Part shown: one piece after another, positions 25,307 through 34,372 of the stretch | Position numbering within the stretch: the first letter of the stretch is position 1 | Layout: every line of letters begins with the position of its first letter | Assembly (NCBI RefSeq): GCF_001426865.1 | Contig: NZ_LMFO01000001.1 | Span: 1 to 64,000, forward strand | DNA length: 64,000 nucleotides | Reading direction: 5' to 3' | Source: Paenibacillus sp. Root52 | GTDB lineage: Bacteria; Bacillota; Bacilli; Paenibacillales; Paenibacillaceae | Made by a program: the position numbers and the translations under genes | Notes under the pieces: generated by a model | Databases searched by the model: none | Told to the model about the DNA's origin: nothing | Seen by the model: the letters and a program-made list of their open reading frames with translations, nothing else

Positions 25307-26539
25307 TTAACGTTTAAACACTAAGGCTATATTTACGATATAAGCAATGGAAATCAGGGATAGTATGGTTCCTCCGACCATCATTACTTCTGCCAAATTT
25401 ATTAAAATTCCACTCACCAGCAATAGACTGCCACCCACCATGGCGATGAGTCCCCATTGTACGTAGCGTTCACTCAGCATGCCAGCCATAAGGGGCACTC
25501 CTGGTCTGCCAGCTTGTTTCCCATACTTATGTGTCCACCATAGAAACGGTACGATTTTGGAAGCATAACCTAATATCGTGAGTGAAACCCAGCCTCCGAG
25601 ATATACCCATCCAGAGAGAAGCACTACTCGTGGATGAAGCAACAGATCCGTTCCTTGTGCGGAATAGATTAGCAATGCTATAACATATACGGCAAAAGCA
25701 CGACTTACATATACCGACCAGCGAATACCTGGCCCTGGATTTTTTTTATGCCGCTTCTCCTGAATCTGTTCCAAGTGATACACATAACAGATCATTGCTG
25801 CACTTAGAAGCAATATTGCAAACCAGAGTAAGCCGTCTTTGATACCTGTTAGAAATGCAATTACACCTGTGATTACCGCTGCGTTCCATAATACCAAGAC
25901 GATCTTTTGCAACCGGATGGAGTAATCATGAGACAGGTAGAACATGGGTAACATCTTGTAGCTGAACCCAGTGATTAACATCCCGAACCAACCAAGGGTT
26001 CCCATCCAAATATGTGCTCCGAATAAGCGCTCATGTAGACCATTCCATTGTCCAAAAGCAAAATTCAATCCCATCAGCATACCGGAAAGCCCAGTCAGAA
26101 CGAGATACAGACAAGAACAGGCGGCACTAACCGTTACCGGGTTCCACTGAGAAGCACGGAAGAGCGTTACCGCCATATTCCATCCGAACAATAAAATACC
26201 GATCAATGCTAGCGTTGCTGAGCCAGCAATCCAATGAACATCACCACGGATGAAGCCGTATAACATGCCTGTAAGTCCGATGGTGAAGAAGAAGTAGTGA
26301 CAGTAGCCGAGAAGTAAACTGTAGATATTAGATTGCAGAATAACGTGAATCAACTGATATATCGCGCCCATGGCTAGCATGGTTGCCCACCCCAGAACAA
26401 AGAGGTGAGCGTGAAACCAGCCTTCAGGTCCTCTTAATTCATCACCAAGCCAGCCTGTTAACGATAGCAGGGAGAAGGCGTGATACATAACAAATCCGAA
26501 GATGCCCGTGATGATAAAAAGAAACGGCAACCTGGACAT
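25307..26539 (-). CDS. Polytopic membrane protein, heme-copper-oxidase-subunit-I-like
   Basis: A 410-residue protein with about 12 transmembrane helices. Conserved-looking histidines lie in GWFHAHLFVLGWATMLAMG, YQLIHVI, HERLFGAHIWMGTLGW and FYLSHDYS. The pattern recalls heme-copper oxidase subunit I / NnrS-like proteins rather than a canonical NorB, whose full set of copper or iron ligands I cannot identify. The ATG is chosen because AAGGAGG lies 8 nt upstream. It sits in an Fnr-controlled operon with DUF2249 proteins, opposite the nitrate reductase genes. A role in NO handling or heme electron transfer is an inference. Confidence 0.72.
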   Translation of the reverse strand: MSRLPFLFIITGIFGFVMYHAFSLLSLTGWLGDELRGPEGWFHAHLFVLGWATMLAMGAIYQLIHVILQSNIYSLLLGYCHYFFFTIGLTGMLYGFIRGDVHWIAGSATLALIGILLFGWNMAVTLFRASQWNPVTVSAACSCLYLVLTGLSGMLMGLNFAFGQWNGLHERLFGAHIWMGTLGWFGMLITGFSYKMLPMFYLSHDYSIRLQKIVLVLWNAAVITGVIAFLTGIKDGLLWFAILLLSAAMICYVYHLEQIQEKRHKKNPGPGIRWSVYVSRAFAVYVIALLIYSAQGTDLLLHPRVVLLSGWVYLGGWVSLTILGYASKIVPFLWWTHKYGKQAGRPGVPLMAGMLSERYVQWGLIAMVGGSLLLVSGILINLAEVMMVGGTILSLISIAYIVNIALVFKR

Positions 26540-26552
26540 GGCTCTCGCCTCC

Positions 26553-27158
26553 TTACCCTTTTTCAATTCTCACTTTTGCTGTGCCATCCGCTTGATCCTC
26601 AACCGCATATAGACAACCCAGATTGTTTAACTCTTCAATTAAGAACACGGGAACGCGATCATTATGAATGAAAACAACATCTCCAGGTTTGCAGCGCTCT
26701 AGTGCAGCAAGCGTACGCATCATCGGTTGTGGCGGTTCTAATCCGCGATTATCAAGCGTTATTGTTGCAGCTTTAGCCTGTTTGTCGCTTTCCATTAGGC
26801 CAGTTGCCCCTTCAGGACGTCCTTGACATGCTTCCTCGTCTGATTCTAGCGAGATATCAAAAGTTGGCTTATCAGACTCAAGCTGCTGCGCGGATAATGC
26901 TTTTGCGCCTTTTTTATTTTTCTTGTGAATGAAAGTAGTGACCCAGTGATCCGAGCTCTTTCGTTCAGAGGAGTTGGAGTACCCTTTCAATTTGAGAATG
27001 CCAAGTAGCGGCGTTGGCTTAAATGGGGCATGAAGTACAAACACATCCTCAGGTTGAAGACCTTTTACCGTATCCATAATGAGTTGGAAGGGCTCCAGCT
27101 TTTTACTTAAATGAGGCCGGACATCCAATTCAACAATATTGACATCAGCTCGAGACAT
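26553..27158 (-). CDS. Tandem DUF2249 protein
   Basis: A 201-residue protein with two DUF2249 units. The N-terminal unit is VELDVRPHLSKKLEPFQLIMDTV...VFVLHAPFKPTPL. The C-terminal unit is TLDNRGLEPPQPMMRTLAALE...VVFIHNDRVPVFLIEEL. They are joined by a charged, low-complexity linker (about residues 75-130). DUF2249 domains have a TusA-like fold and occur with respiratory and nitrosative-stress genes, but their function is unsettled. It overlaps the upstream gene by 14 nt. The C-terminal unit has the DxRxxxPPxPM signature. Confidence 0.85.
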   Translation of the reverse strand: MSRADVNIVELDVRPHLSKKLEPFQLIMDTVKGLQPEDVFVLHAPFKPTPLLGILKLKGYSNSSERKSSDHWVTTFIHKKNKKGAKALSAQQLESDKPTFDISLESDEEACQGRPEGATGLMESDKQAKAATITLDNRGLEPPQPMMRTLAALERCKPGDVVFIHNDRVPVFLIEELNNLGCLYAVEDQADGTAKVRIEKG

Positions 27159-27519
27159 GTGCGTTCACATCCGATCCTGTACCCGCTACATTGGCCTGTT
27201 CGAGCAAGTGTTGTGATGACTCATAGAGAGCAGCCATTCCGCCGTACAGCGCATAAAAGAATGACTCCGGCGCATCCAGAGAGAAGGACAGATATGCCTT
27301 AGGATCCATATCTAACAATCGCTCAAAAAGTCTTGCACTGTCATAAGCGTAAAAACAAAAGTGTGTATATTCAAAGACTGGCATTTTTTCATAAATCGTA
27401 ATGATTTCTTGTGCATATTCCGCTTGATTCTGTTGCGCCATCTGAATCATGGTCGTCGCATCTTCCAGCCGAAGCGTGATGCGAAGTGTAGTGTCATTTA
27501 TGATATCAACTTGCGGCAT
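27145..27519 (-). CDS. Protein of unknown function in the DUF2249 operon
   Basis: A 124-residue soluble protein. It has an N-terminal beta/alpha segment (VDIINDTTLRITLRLEDA) and an aromatic-rich middle (FEYTHFCFYAYDSARLFERLL). I do not recognise the family. It lies between two DUF2249 genes, overlapping the downstream one by 14 nt, so it is probably a functional partner. No signal peptide or transmembrane segment is seen. Confidence 0.7.
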   Translation of the reverse strand: MPQVDIINDTTLRITLRLEDATTMIQMAQQNQAEYAQEIITIYEKMPVFEYTHFCFYAYDSARLFERLLDMDPKAYLSFSLDAPESFFYALYGGMAALYESSQHLLEQANVAGTGSDVNAHVSS

Positions 27520-27536
27520 GGCTGCTCATCTCCAAT

Positions 27537-27770
27537 CTATCGTTTGCTGATCTTGACCTGGAACGTGGTAGGTCCTTGTTCAATGTACTCCCAATCAAAG
27601 CCTTCAGGGTGTGTAGATTGGAACTGGAAGCGCAAAGGTTTCGGATCGTGATCGTTAATGAGTAGCATCGCCTCTTCCGGTTGCAATTGATCGAAAGTTT
27701 CGAAAATGATTTTATGTTTCAGATGAGGTGGGTACTCAGTAGCATTAATAGTAGCTGCATATGTGTTCAT
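27537..27770 (-). CDS. DUF2249 domain protein
   Basis: A 77-residue single DUF2249 domain: INATEYPPHLKHKIIFETFDQL, then LLINDHDPKPLRFQFQS and the C-terminal strand FQVKISKR. The HDPKPL motif is typical of the family. It is the first gene of a five-gene leftward operon, with an Fnr box and TATAAT upstream, so anaerobic expression is expected. The biochemical role of DUF2249 is unknown; a heme- or sulfur-related function has been suggested by gene neighbourhood only. Confidence 0.85.
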   Translation of the reverse strand: MNTYAATINATEYPPHLKHKIIFETFDQLQPEEAMLLINDHDPKPLRFQFQSTHPEGFDWEYIEQGPTTFQVKISKR

Positions 27771-27811
27771 GGTTCATTCCTCCAAGTGGGTTAGTGTGGT
27801 GCTGCAATTTG

Positions 27812-27854
27812 ATTATAGAAAACGAAAAGAAGGGGCTGTGTGAGCAGGCTCACA
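27812..27854 (-). promoter_or_regulatory. Fnr-controlled promoter of the DUF2249 operon
   Basis: A perfect 16-bp palindrome, TGTGAGCAGGCTCACA (27839-27854), fits the Bacillus Fnr consensus TGTGA-N6-TCACA. A perfect minus-strand TATAAT lies at 27812-27817, placing the box centre at -41.5 from the predicted start near 27805. Confidence 0.88.
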
Positions 27855-27956
27855 TTTCCTATTGTCATAATCTTGCCTTATTTAAAAGAGAATCCTGTTT
27901 GGAAAGGGGTTGCGGCGATTTTATAAATGTGCAAGTGTGCGTTATGTTTCACTTCT

Positions 27957-27999
27957 TGTGATATTTTGCACAGTTAGGCGAGCGAGACATCCTTATATT
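27957..27999 (+). promoter_or_regulatory. Fnr-controlled promoter of moaA-narGHJI-narK
   Basis: TGTGA-TATTTT-GCACA (27957-27972) differs from the Fnr consensus at one base. TATATT at 27994-27999 sits exactly at the class II distance, with the box centre at -41.5 from the predicted start near 28006. It is a second, independent box from the one serving the divergent operon. Confidence 0.86.
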
Positions 28000-28086
28000 T
28001 AGCACCAAGATGACAATTGATGAGAGGAAGCAAGTTCCCTCCTTCAGCTTAATAAAGACAGCACCCTAGAGAAGGGAGGTACGTGT

Positions 28087-29088
28087 ATGGAATCAAAATT
28101 AATGGATCCGTTTGGCAGAGTTCATGACTACTTGCGGATTTCGGTTACAGATCGTTGTAATCTGCGCTGTGTGTATTGCATGCCAGAAGAAGGGATGCAG
28201 TTTGAACCGACGGAACGAATCCTGTCTTATGAAGAAATCACGTCGATCGTCAAGGCGCTTGCTCCACTGGGTATTCGGAAATTGCGTTTGACTGGGGGAG
28301 AACCTCTGGTTCGTAAGGGGCTGGATCAACTGATTGCGATGTTATCCGCTATTCCAGGGATTGAAGATATCGCATTGACAACCAATGGCATCTATCTGGC
28401 AGCTTATGCAGATCGACTCAAGTCAGCGGGATTAACTCGGGTCAACATTAGCTTGGATTCGCTCAAGCCGGAGCGATTCGCGCGTATTACACGAGGCGGC
28501 AAGGTAGATCGCGTGCTGGATGGTATCATAGCCAGTCAAAGGGCTGGATTTCAGCCGATCAAGCTAAATGTTGTACTGATGAAAGGTGTAAATGACGATG
28601 AGGTTGAGGATTTTCTGCGCATGACACTGGAGGCTCCGATTGATATTCGATTTATTGAGTACATGCCCATTGGTGATAGTGGGAGCAGCTGGAAGTCAAG
28701 TTATATGCCGCTTGAACATGTGCTGAAGACTTGTGGAGACAAGTGGAACTACGAAAGCTGTGGTGATGTGTACGGCAATGGTCCGGCAGATAGTTACCGA
28801 ATCGCTGGAGCAGCTGGAACGTTTGGTCTGATTCATCCGGTCAGCAGTCATTTCTGTGGAAGCTGCAACAGGCTCAGGTTAACAGCCGACGGCAACATTA
28901 AACCTTGTCTGTATTGGTCGGATGAGTACAATGTTCGCCCGCTCGTTGGCGACGACAAGGCGGTACAGGATCTGTTCTACAAGGCCCTCGGCTCTAAACC
29001 TGAAACTCATGACATGGTAAAAGCCTTAAAAGGGCAGCAGATTGACGGAACACCTACGCTGCGGCATATGTCGCAGATCGGAGGATAA
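28087..29088 (+). CDS. moaA: GTP 3',8-cyclase MoaA (molybdenum cofactor synthesis)
   Basis: A 333-residue radical SAM enzyme that makes the first intermediate of molybdopterin. The SAM-cluster motif is DRCNLRCVYCMPEEG near residue 22. The second cluster is in HFCGSCNRLRLTADGNIKPCLY near residue 256. The C-terminal double Gly of MoaA is present (QIGG). AGGGAGGT precedes the ATG. It leads the nitrate reductase operon, so cofactor supply is tied to anaerobic nitrate respiration. Other moa genes are not in the window. Confidence 0.97.
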   Translation: MESKLMDPFGRVHDYLRISVTDRCNLRCVYCMPEEGMQFEPTERILSYEEITSIVKALAPLGIRKLRLTGGEPLVRKGLDQLIAMLSAIPGIEDIALTTNGIYLAAYADRLKSAGLTRVNISLDSLKPERFARITRGGKVDRVLDGIIASQRAGFQPIKLNVVLMKGVNDDEVEDFLRMTLEAPIDIRFIEYMPIGDSGSSWKSSYMPLEHVLKTCGDKWNYESCGDVYGNGPADSYRIAGAAGTFGLIHPVSSHFCGSCNRLRLTADGNIKPCLYWSDEYNVRPLVGDDKAVQDLFYKALGSKPETHDMVKALKGQQIDGTPTLRHMSQIGG

Positions 29089-29176
29089 CAAGAGAAGCTT
29101 CGAATTCAGTTTAGGTTACGGACTCAAATTCAGGTGCGAAATCGCATCAACAGGTCACATTTGTGGGAGGACAACA

Positions 29177-32100
29177 ATGAGCAGCAAAAGCATGCCCTGG
29201 ATGGGCAAACTGAAGTATTTTGCCAAACGTGAAAAAAACGCGGAAGGCTGGAGTGAGATGTCCCCGGTAAACCGGGACTGGGAAGACGTGTATCGCCGCC
29301 GCTGGCAGCATGATAAAGTGGTACGTTCCACACACGGCGTTAACTGCACGGGTTCATGTAGTTGGCAGATCTATGTGAAAGATGGCATTGTGACATGGGA
29401 AACGCAGGCGACAGATTATCCATCTACCGGGCCGGATATGCCTGATTTTGAACCGCGTGGATGTCCGCGTGGAGCAAGCTTCTCTTGGTATCTATACAGC
29501 CCATTACGGGTGAAGCACCCATACGTGCGTGGTGCGCTTCTGGAAATGTGGCGTGACGCTCTAAAGACTTATGGTGATCCCATACAGGCATGGTCAAGTA
29601 TTTCGAATGATCCAGTCAAAGTGAAAAGATACAAGTCGGTACGCGGTAAAGGCGGACTGGTTCGTGCTTCATGGGGCGAAGTGACACAGATTATTGCTGC
29701 TTCCATGATTCATACGATCAAAGATTACGGCCCTGACCGTATCATTGGTTTCTCCCCAATTCCAGCGATGTCCATGGTCAGTTATGCTGCCGGATCACGT
29801 TTCCTATCTTTGGTAGGTTCACCATTGCTTAGTTTCTATGACTGGTACGCGGATCTGCCGCCGGCATCCCCGCAAATCTGGGGAGATCAGACGGACGTTC
29901 CGGAGAGCAGTGATTGGTATAACTCTGGATATATTTTAGTTTGGGGTTCTAACCTGCCAATGACACGTACACCGGATGCTCACTTCCTCGCAGAAGCACG
30001 TTACAAGGGAACAAAAGTAGTATCCATCAGTCCGGATTATGCGGAATATGTGAAGTTTGCAGATACATGGATGTCCGTGAAACAAGGAACAGATGGCGCT
30101 CTTGCAATGGCTATGGGGCACATCATTCTGAAAGAATTTTATCTGGATCATCCTACAGATTACTTCATGTCCTATGCGAAGCAATATACGGACTTCCCGA
30201 ATTTGTTGATTGTCGAAGAGAAGGATGGCGTAAACATTGCAGGCCGATTCTTGCTTGGTGAAGACCTGGGCATCCAAGGCAACAATATGGCATGGAAAAC
30301 CCTTGTATACGATGAAAACTCCGGCACTTATGCTATTCCAAAAGGTAGCATGGGCTTCCGTTGGGGTGAAGAAGGCACGTGGAATCTCAAAATGGAACAG
30401 GTGGATACCGGCGAGCCGATCGATCCAAGACTATCCATGCTCGGAGTGCATCATGATCTTGTAACCGTGCATCTGCCTTACTTCGATGATGAAGGAAGTC
30501 ATGTAATGGAGCGTCAAATCCCAGTGCGCCGCATCTGGGTTGAAGATCGCTGGATTACCGTTACGTCGGTATACGATCTCGTGCTGGCGAAGTATGGTGT
30601 TGATCGTGAAATGACACGTTCAGCAGACTCTACTGAAATCGTAACAGGAGTCGTTCTGGAAGCTGAAGAGGACAAACCATTTACACCAGCTTGGCAAGAG
30701 AAAATTACCCGAGTTGACCGGAATACCGTCGTTCAAATCGCACGTGAGTTTGCACAAAATGCAGTTGATACGCAAGGCCGCTCCATGATTATTATGGGTG
30801 CCGGGATCAACCACTGGTACAACTCCGATGTCATTTATCGTGCCATTATCAACCTGCTTCTGATGACAGGCTGTCAGGGGGTTAACGGGGGTGGCTGGGC
30901 TCACTATGTAGGTCAAGAGAAGCTGCGTCCTGCGGAAGGCTGGCAGACGATTGCCTTTGCTCGTGACTGGGCTGGACCTGCACGTCTGCAGAACGGAACA
31001 TCGTTCTTCTACTTTGCAACAGATCAATGGAGATACGAGGAAACTCAAGTCGGAGAGCTAACCTCTGCACTTGAAGGTGATCCGCGATTCCAGCACGTTG
31101 CCGACTATAATGTCATGGCTGCACGCATGGGCTGGCTTCCATCTTATCCACAATTTAACCGTAACTCGATTGATTTGCATCAGGATGCACTAGATGCTGG
31201 GGCAACAACGAAGGAAGAGATCGGCGCATATGTGGCAACGGAATTACAAAATAAAAATCTTAAATTCTCGATTGAGCAGCCGGATGATCCAGCGAACTTC
31301 CCACGTGTGCTGTTTGTCTGGAGAGCAAACCTGATCTCAAGCTCAGGCAAAGGACATGAGTACTTCCTCAAGCATTTGCTTGGTGCTACAAACGGATTGC
31401 TTAATGATGATGATCATGGACTTCGTCCAGAGCATGTGGAGTGGGTAGATGAGGCTCCTGAAGGCAAGCTTGATCTTATGGTCAATATGGATTTCCGCAT
31501 GGCAGGTACGGCAATGTATTCAGATATCGTACTGCCAGCAGCAACATGGTATGAAAAAAGCGATTTGAGCTCTACGGATATGCACCCGTTTGTGCATCCG
31601 TTCAACCCGGCGGTAGCTACGCAGTGGGAATCCCGTTCTGACTGGGATACGTTCAAGGAGATTGCACGTGTGTTCTCCGAAATGGCAGAACAGCAGTTCG
31701 ATGGTCCGCAGAAGGAGATTCTGGCTACACCACTACTGCATGATTCACCGGATGAGCTGGCTCAGCCTTATGGTGAGATTAAAGACTGGAGCGCAGGTGA
31801 ATGTGAAGCCATTCCAGGTAAAACGATGCCGCACATTCAAGTGGTTGAACGTGACTATGCTGCCGTCTATAACAAAATGATCAGTCTCGGGCCTAATGTG
31901 AAGGATAAACCGATTGGAACGAAAGGGATCTCATGGTCTGCGAGTGAAGAGTACGAGAAACTCAAAGGTATCCTGGGTGTCAACCGTAAAGATGGTGTTG
32001 GACAAGGATGTCCAGATCTTAGCTCAGATCGAAATGTTGCAGAGGCGATCCTGACATTGTCCACAACCACGAACGGTAAAATGGCTGTGCGAGCGTGGGA

Positions 32101-32893
32101 ATCACTGGAGAAAAAAACCGCGTTGCATCTGAAAGATCTGGCTGAAGAACGGTCTGAGGAATGCTTTACCTTTGACGAGATTACTTCCAAACCGAAAACG
32201 GTCATCACCTCGCCTGCATTCAGCGGATCGGAAAAAGGCGGACGCCGGTATTCACCGTTCACGACCAACGTAGAACGATTGATTCCATGGCGTACATTAA
32301 CGGGCAGACAGCAGTTCTACATCGACCATGAGATGCTGCGTGAGTTCGGTGAAACACTGGCTACCTTCAAACCCGTGCTGAAACATACACCGTTCCATCC
32401 AAACAGTAAGCGTCCGATTGAGGGCGGCAAGGAAATCGTGCTGAACTACATGACTCCGCATAACAAGTGGTCCATCCACAGTATGTACTATGATGCACAG
32501 CCGATGTTGACCTTGTTCCGAGGTGGTCCAACGATCTGGATGAACCATGAGGATGCTGAGGAAGCGGGTCTAGTGGATAACGACTGGATCGAATGTTTCA
32601 ACCGTAACGGGGTCGTTGTGGCAAGAGCCGTAGTTACACATCGTATTCCTCGCGGAGTAGCCTTTATGTATCACGCCCAGGATCGCCACATTAACGTTCC
32701 GGGGACGAAAATTTCACAGACACGCGGCGGTACACATAACAGTCCGACTCGTATTCACGTGAAGCCAACACATATGATCGGTGGATATGCTCAGTTAAGT
32801 TATGGTTTTAACTATTATGGCCCGACAGGCAACCAGCGTGACCTGAATGTCATCATTAGAAAACTGCAGGAGGTGGATTGGCTTGAAGATTAA
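29177..32893 (+). CDS. narG: Respiratory nitrate reductase alpha subunit NarG
   Basis: A 1238-residue molybdopterin catalytic subunit. The FS0 cluster motif HGVNCTGSCSWQIYVKDG has the His and three Cys. The Mo-ligand Asp is in QTDVPESSDWYNSG. The full NarG length is kept and no twin-arginine signal is present, so it is cytoplasmic-facing. It reduces nitrate to nitrite with quinol electrons passed by NarI and NarH. The ATG at MSSKSM is chosen because GGGAGG lies 6 nt upstream. It overlaps narH by 11 nt. Confidence 0.97.
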   Translation: MSSKSMPWMGKLKYFAKREKNAEGWSEMSPVNRDWEDVYRRRWQHDKVVRSTHGVNCTGSCSWQIYVKDGIVTWETQATDYPSTGPDMPDFEPRGCPRGASFSWYLYSPLRVKHPYVRGALLEMWRDALKTYGDPIQAWSSISNDPVKVKRYKSVRGKGGLVRASWGEVTQIIAASMIHTIKDYGPDRIIGFSPIPAMSMVSYAAGSRFLSLVGSPLLSFYDWYADLPPASPQIWGDQTDVPESSDWYNSGYILVWGSNLPMTRTPDAHFLAEARYKGTKVVSISPDYAEYVKFADTWMSVKQGTDGALAMAMGHIILKEFYLDHPTDYFMSYAKQYTDFPNLLIVEEKDGVNIAGRFLLGEDLGIQGNNMAWKTLVYDENSGTYAIPKGSMGFRWGEEGTWNLKMEQVDTGEPIDPRLSMLGVHHDLVTVHLPYFDDEGSHVMERQIPVRRIWVEDRWITVTSVYDLVLAKYGVDREMTRSADSTEIVTGVVLEAEEDKPFTPAWQEKITRVDRNTVVQIAREFAQNAVDTQGRSMIIMGAGINHWYNSDVIYRAIINLLLMTGCQGVNGGGWAHYVGQEKLRPAEGWQTIAFARDWAGPARLQNGTSFFYFATDQWRYEETQVGELTSALEGDPRFQHVADYNVMAARMGWLPSYPQFNRNSIDLHQDALDAGATTKEEIGAYVATELQNKNLKFSIEQPDDPANFPRVLFVWRANLISSSGKGHEYFLKHLLGATNGLLNDDDHGLRPEHVEWVDEAPEGKLDLMVNMDFRMAGTAMYSDIVLPAATWYEKSDLSSTDMHPFVHPFNPAVATQWESRSDWDTFKEIARVFSEMAEQQFDGPQKEILATPLLHDSPDELAQPYGEIKDWSAGECEAIPGKTMPHIQVVERDYAAVYNKMISLGPNVKDKPIGTKGISWSASEEYEKLKGILGVNRKDGVGQGCPDLSSDRNVAEAILTLSTTTNGKMAVRAWESLEKKTALHLKDLAEERSEECFTFDEITSKPKTVITSPAFSGSEKGGRRYSPFTTNVERLIPWRTLTGRQQFYIDHEMLREFGETLATFKPVLKHTPFHPNSKRPIEGGKEIVLNYMTPHNKWSIHSMYYDAQPMLTLFRGGPTIWMNHEDAEEAGLVDNDWIECFNRNGVVVARAVVTHRIPRGVAFMYHAQDRHINVPGTKISQTRGGTHNSPTRIHVKPTHMIGGYAQLSYGFNYYGPTGNQRDLNVIIRKLQEVDWLED

Positions 32894-34355
32894 AGCACAA
32901 GTCAGTATGGTCATGAATCTGGACAAATGTATCGGCTGCCATACATGTAGCGTAACATGCAAAAACACCTGGACGAATCGTCCAGGTGCAGAGTACATGT
33001 ATTTTAACAATGTCGAAACAAAACCAGGTGTCGGTTATCCAAAACAGTGGGAGGATCAGGAGCGTTACCGCGGCGGCTGGGAGATGAAAAATGGCAAGCT
33101 GGAGCTGAAATCTGGTACACGTGCAAGACGTTTGCTTAACATTTTTCATAACCCGGATCAGCCAACGATTGACGACTACTATGAGCCTTGGACCTATGAT
33201 TACGAAAAATTGACCAATAGTCCGGAGAAGAAACACCAACCCGTTGCAAGACCAAAATCCCAAATTACCGGAGAGTATATGAATCTCGAATGGGGTCCGA
33301 ACTGGGAAGATGATCTCGCCGGTGCCCATATAACAGGGATGGAAGACCCGAACATGAAGGGTGTCGAGGAATCCATCAAAATGGATTTTGAACAGGTATT
33401 TATGATGTACCTGCCGCGGATCTGTGAACACTGTCTGAACCCGTCCTGTGTGTCTTCCTGTCCATCAGGAGCCATGTACAAACGGGAAGAGGACGGCATT
33501 GTACTTGTAGACCAGAATGCTTGCCGAGCATGGAGATTCTGTGTGTCGAGCTGCCCGTACAAAAAAGTATATTTCAACTGGCAGACGAACAAAGCTGAGA
33601 AATGTACACTGTGCTTCCCACGTATTGAAGCGGGTCTACCAACGATCTGCTCTGAAACTTGCGTTGGACGTATCCGTTATATCGGCCTGATGCTCTATGA
33701 TGCAGACCGTATTGAAGCAGCGGCTTCGGTAGAGAATGAAAAGGATTTGTATGAATCACAAATGGATGTTTTCCTAGATCCGAATGATCCTGAAGTGATT
33801 CGTGAAGCACGTGCAGCAGGCATACCGGAGGACTGGATTATTGCGGCGCAGCAGTCTCCAATCTATAAAATGGTTATTGACTGGAAAATCGCACTTCCAC
33901 TTCACCCTGAATACCGCACGATGCCGATGGTATGGTACATTCCGCCGCTGAGTCCGATCACTAACCGGGTAGAAGGCCAAGGAAGTTCGCTTGATGCTAA
34001 TGATATCTTCCCAGCTATCGATAACATGCGTATTCCGGTTGAATACTTGGCGAACCTGCTTACTGCTGGAGATACAGGACGTATTCGTGAAGTATTGCGC
34101 AAAATGGCTGTGATGCGGATTCACATGCGTAACCAGCAAACCGGTAAAGCGAGTGAGTCCGAATTGCTGGATCTGGTTGGCATGAGTGCGCAGGAAGTTG
34201 AAGATATGTATCGTTTACTCGCTATTGCCAAATACGATGACCGCTTTGTGATCCCACCAGCTCACCGTGAGGAAGTGGCAGATCTATTCAGTGAACAAGG
34301 AAGCTGTGGCCTTGACTTTGCAGGCGGCCCAGGTTCTTGCGGCGTATTCTCATAG
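32883..34355 (+). CDS. narH: Nitrate reductase beta subunit NarH
   Basis: A 490-residue iron-sulfur subunit. Four cluster-binding Cys groups are visible: CIGCHTCSVTCKN at the N-terminus, CEHCLNPSCVSSCP, CRAWRFCVSSCP and CTLCFPRIEAGLPTICSETC. In the third group a Trp replaces one Cys, as expected for the 3Fe-4S cluster of NarH. It carries electrons from NarI heme to NarG. The TTG start is chosen because AGGAGG lies 9 nt upstream and it gives the usual MKIKAQVSMVMNLDKC terminus. Confidence 0.97.
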   Translation: MKIKAQVSMVMNLDKCIGCHTCSVTCKNTWTNRPGAEYMYFNNVETKPGVGYPKQWEDQERYRGGWEMKNGKLELKSGTRARRLLNIFHNPDQPTIDDYYEPWTYDYEKLTNSPEKKHQPVARPKSQITGEYMNLEWGPNWEDDLAGAHITGMEDPNMKGVEESIKMDFEQVFMMYLPRICEHCLNPSCVSSCPSGAMYKREEDGIVLVDQNACRAWRFCVSSCPYKKVYFNWQTNKAEKCTLCFPRIEAGLPTICSETCVGRIRYIGLMLYDADRIEAAASVENEKDLYESQMDVFLDPNDPEVIREARAAGIPEDWIIAAQQSPIYKMVIDWKIALPLHPEYRTMPMVWYIPPLSPITNRVEGQGSSLDANDIFPAIDNMRIPVEYLANLLTAGDTGRIREVLRKMAVMRIHMRNQQTGKASESELLDLVGMSAQEVEDMYRLLAIAKYDDRFVIPPAHREEVADLFSEQGSCGLDFAGGPGSCGVFS

Positions 34356-34372
34356 GAGAGGAGACAACAACG

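Noticed and set aside
25307..26539. Canonical NO reductase NorB
   Set aside because: The protein has His pairs in helices but I cannot identify the full heme and metal-centre ligand set of NorB, so only a distant heme-copper-like call is made.
32297..32548. Minus-strand frames inside narG and narH
   Set aside because: They are antisense to highly conserved subunits and have no ribosome sites or motifs.
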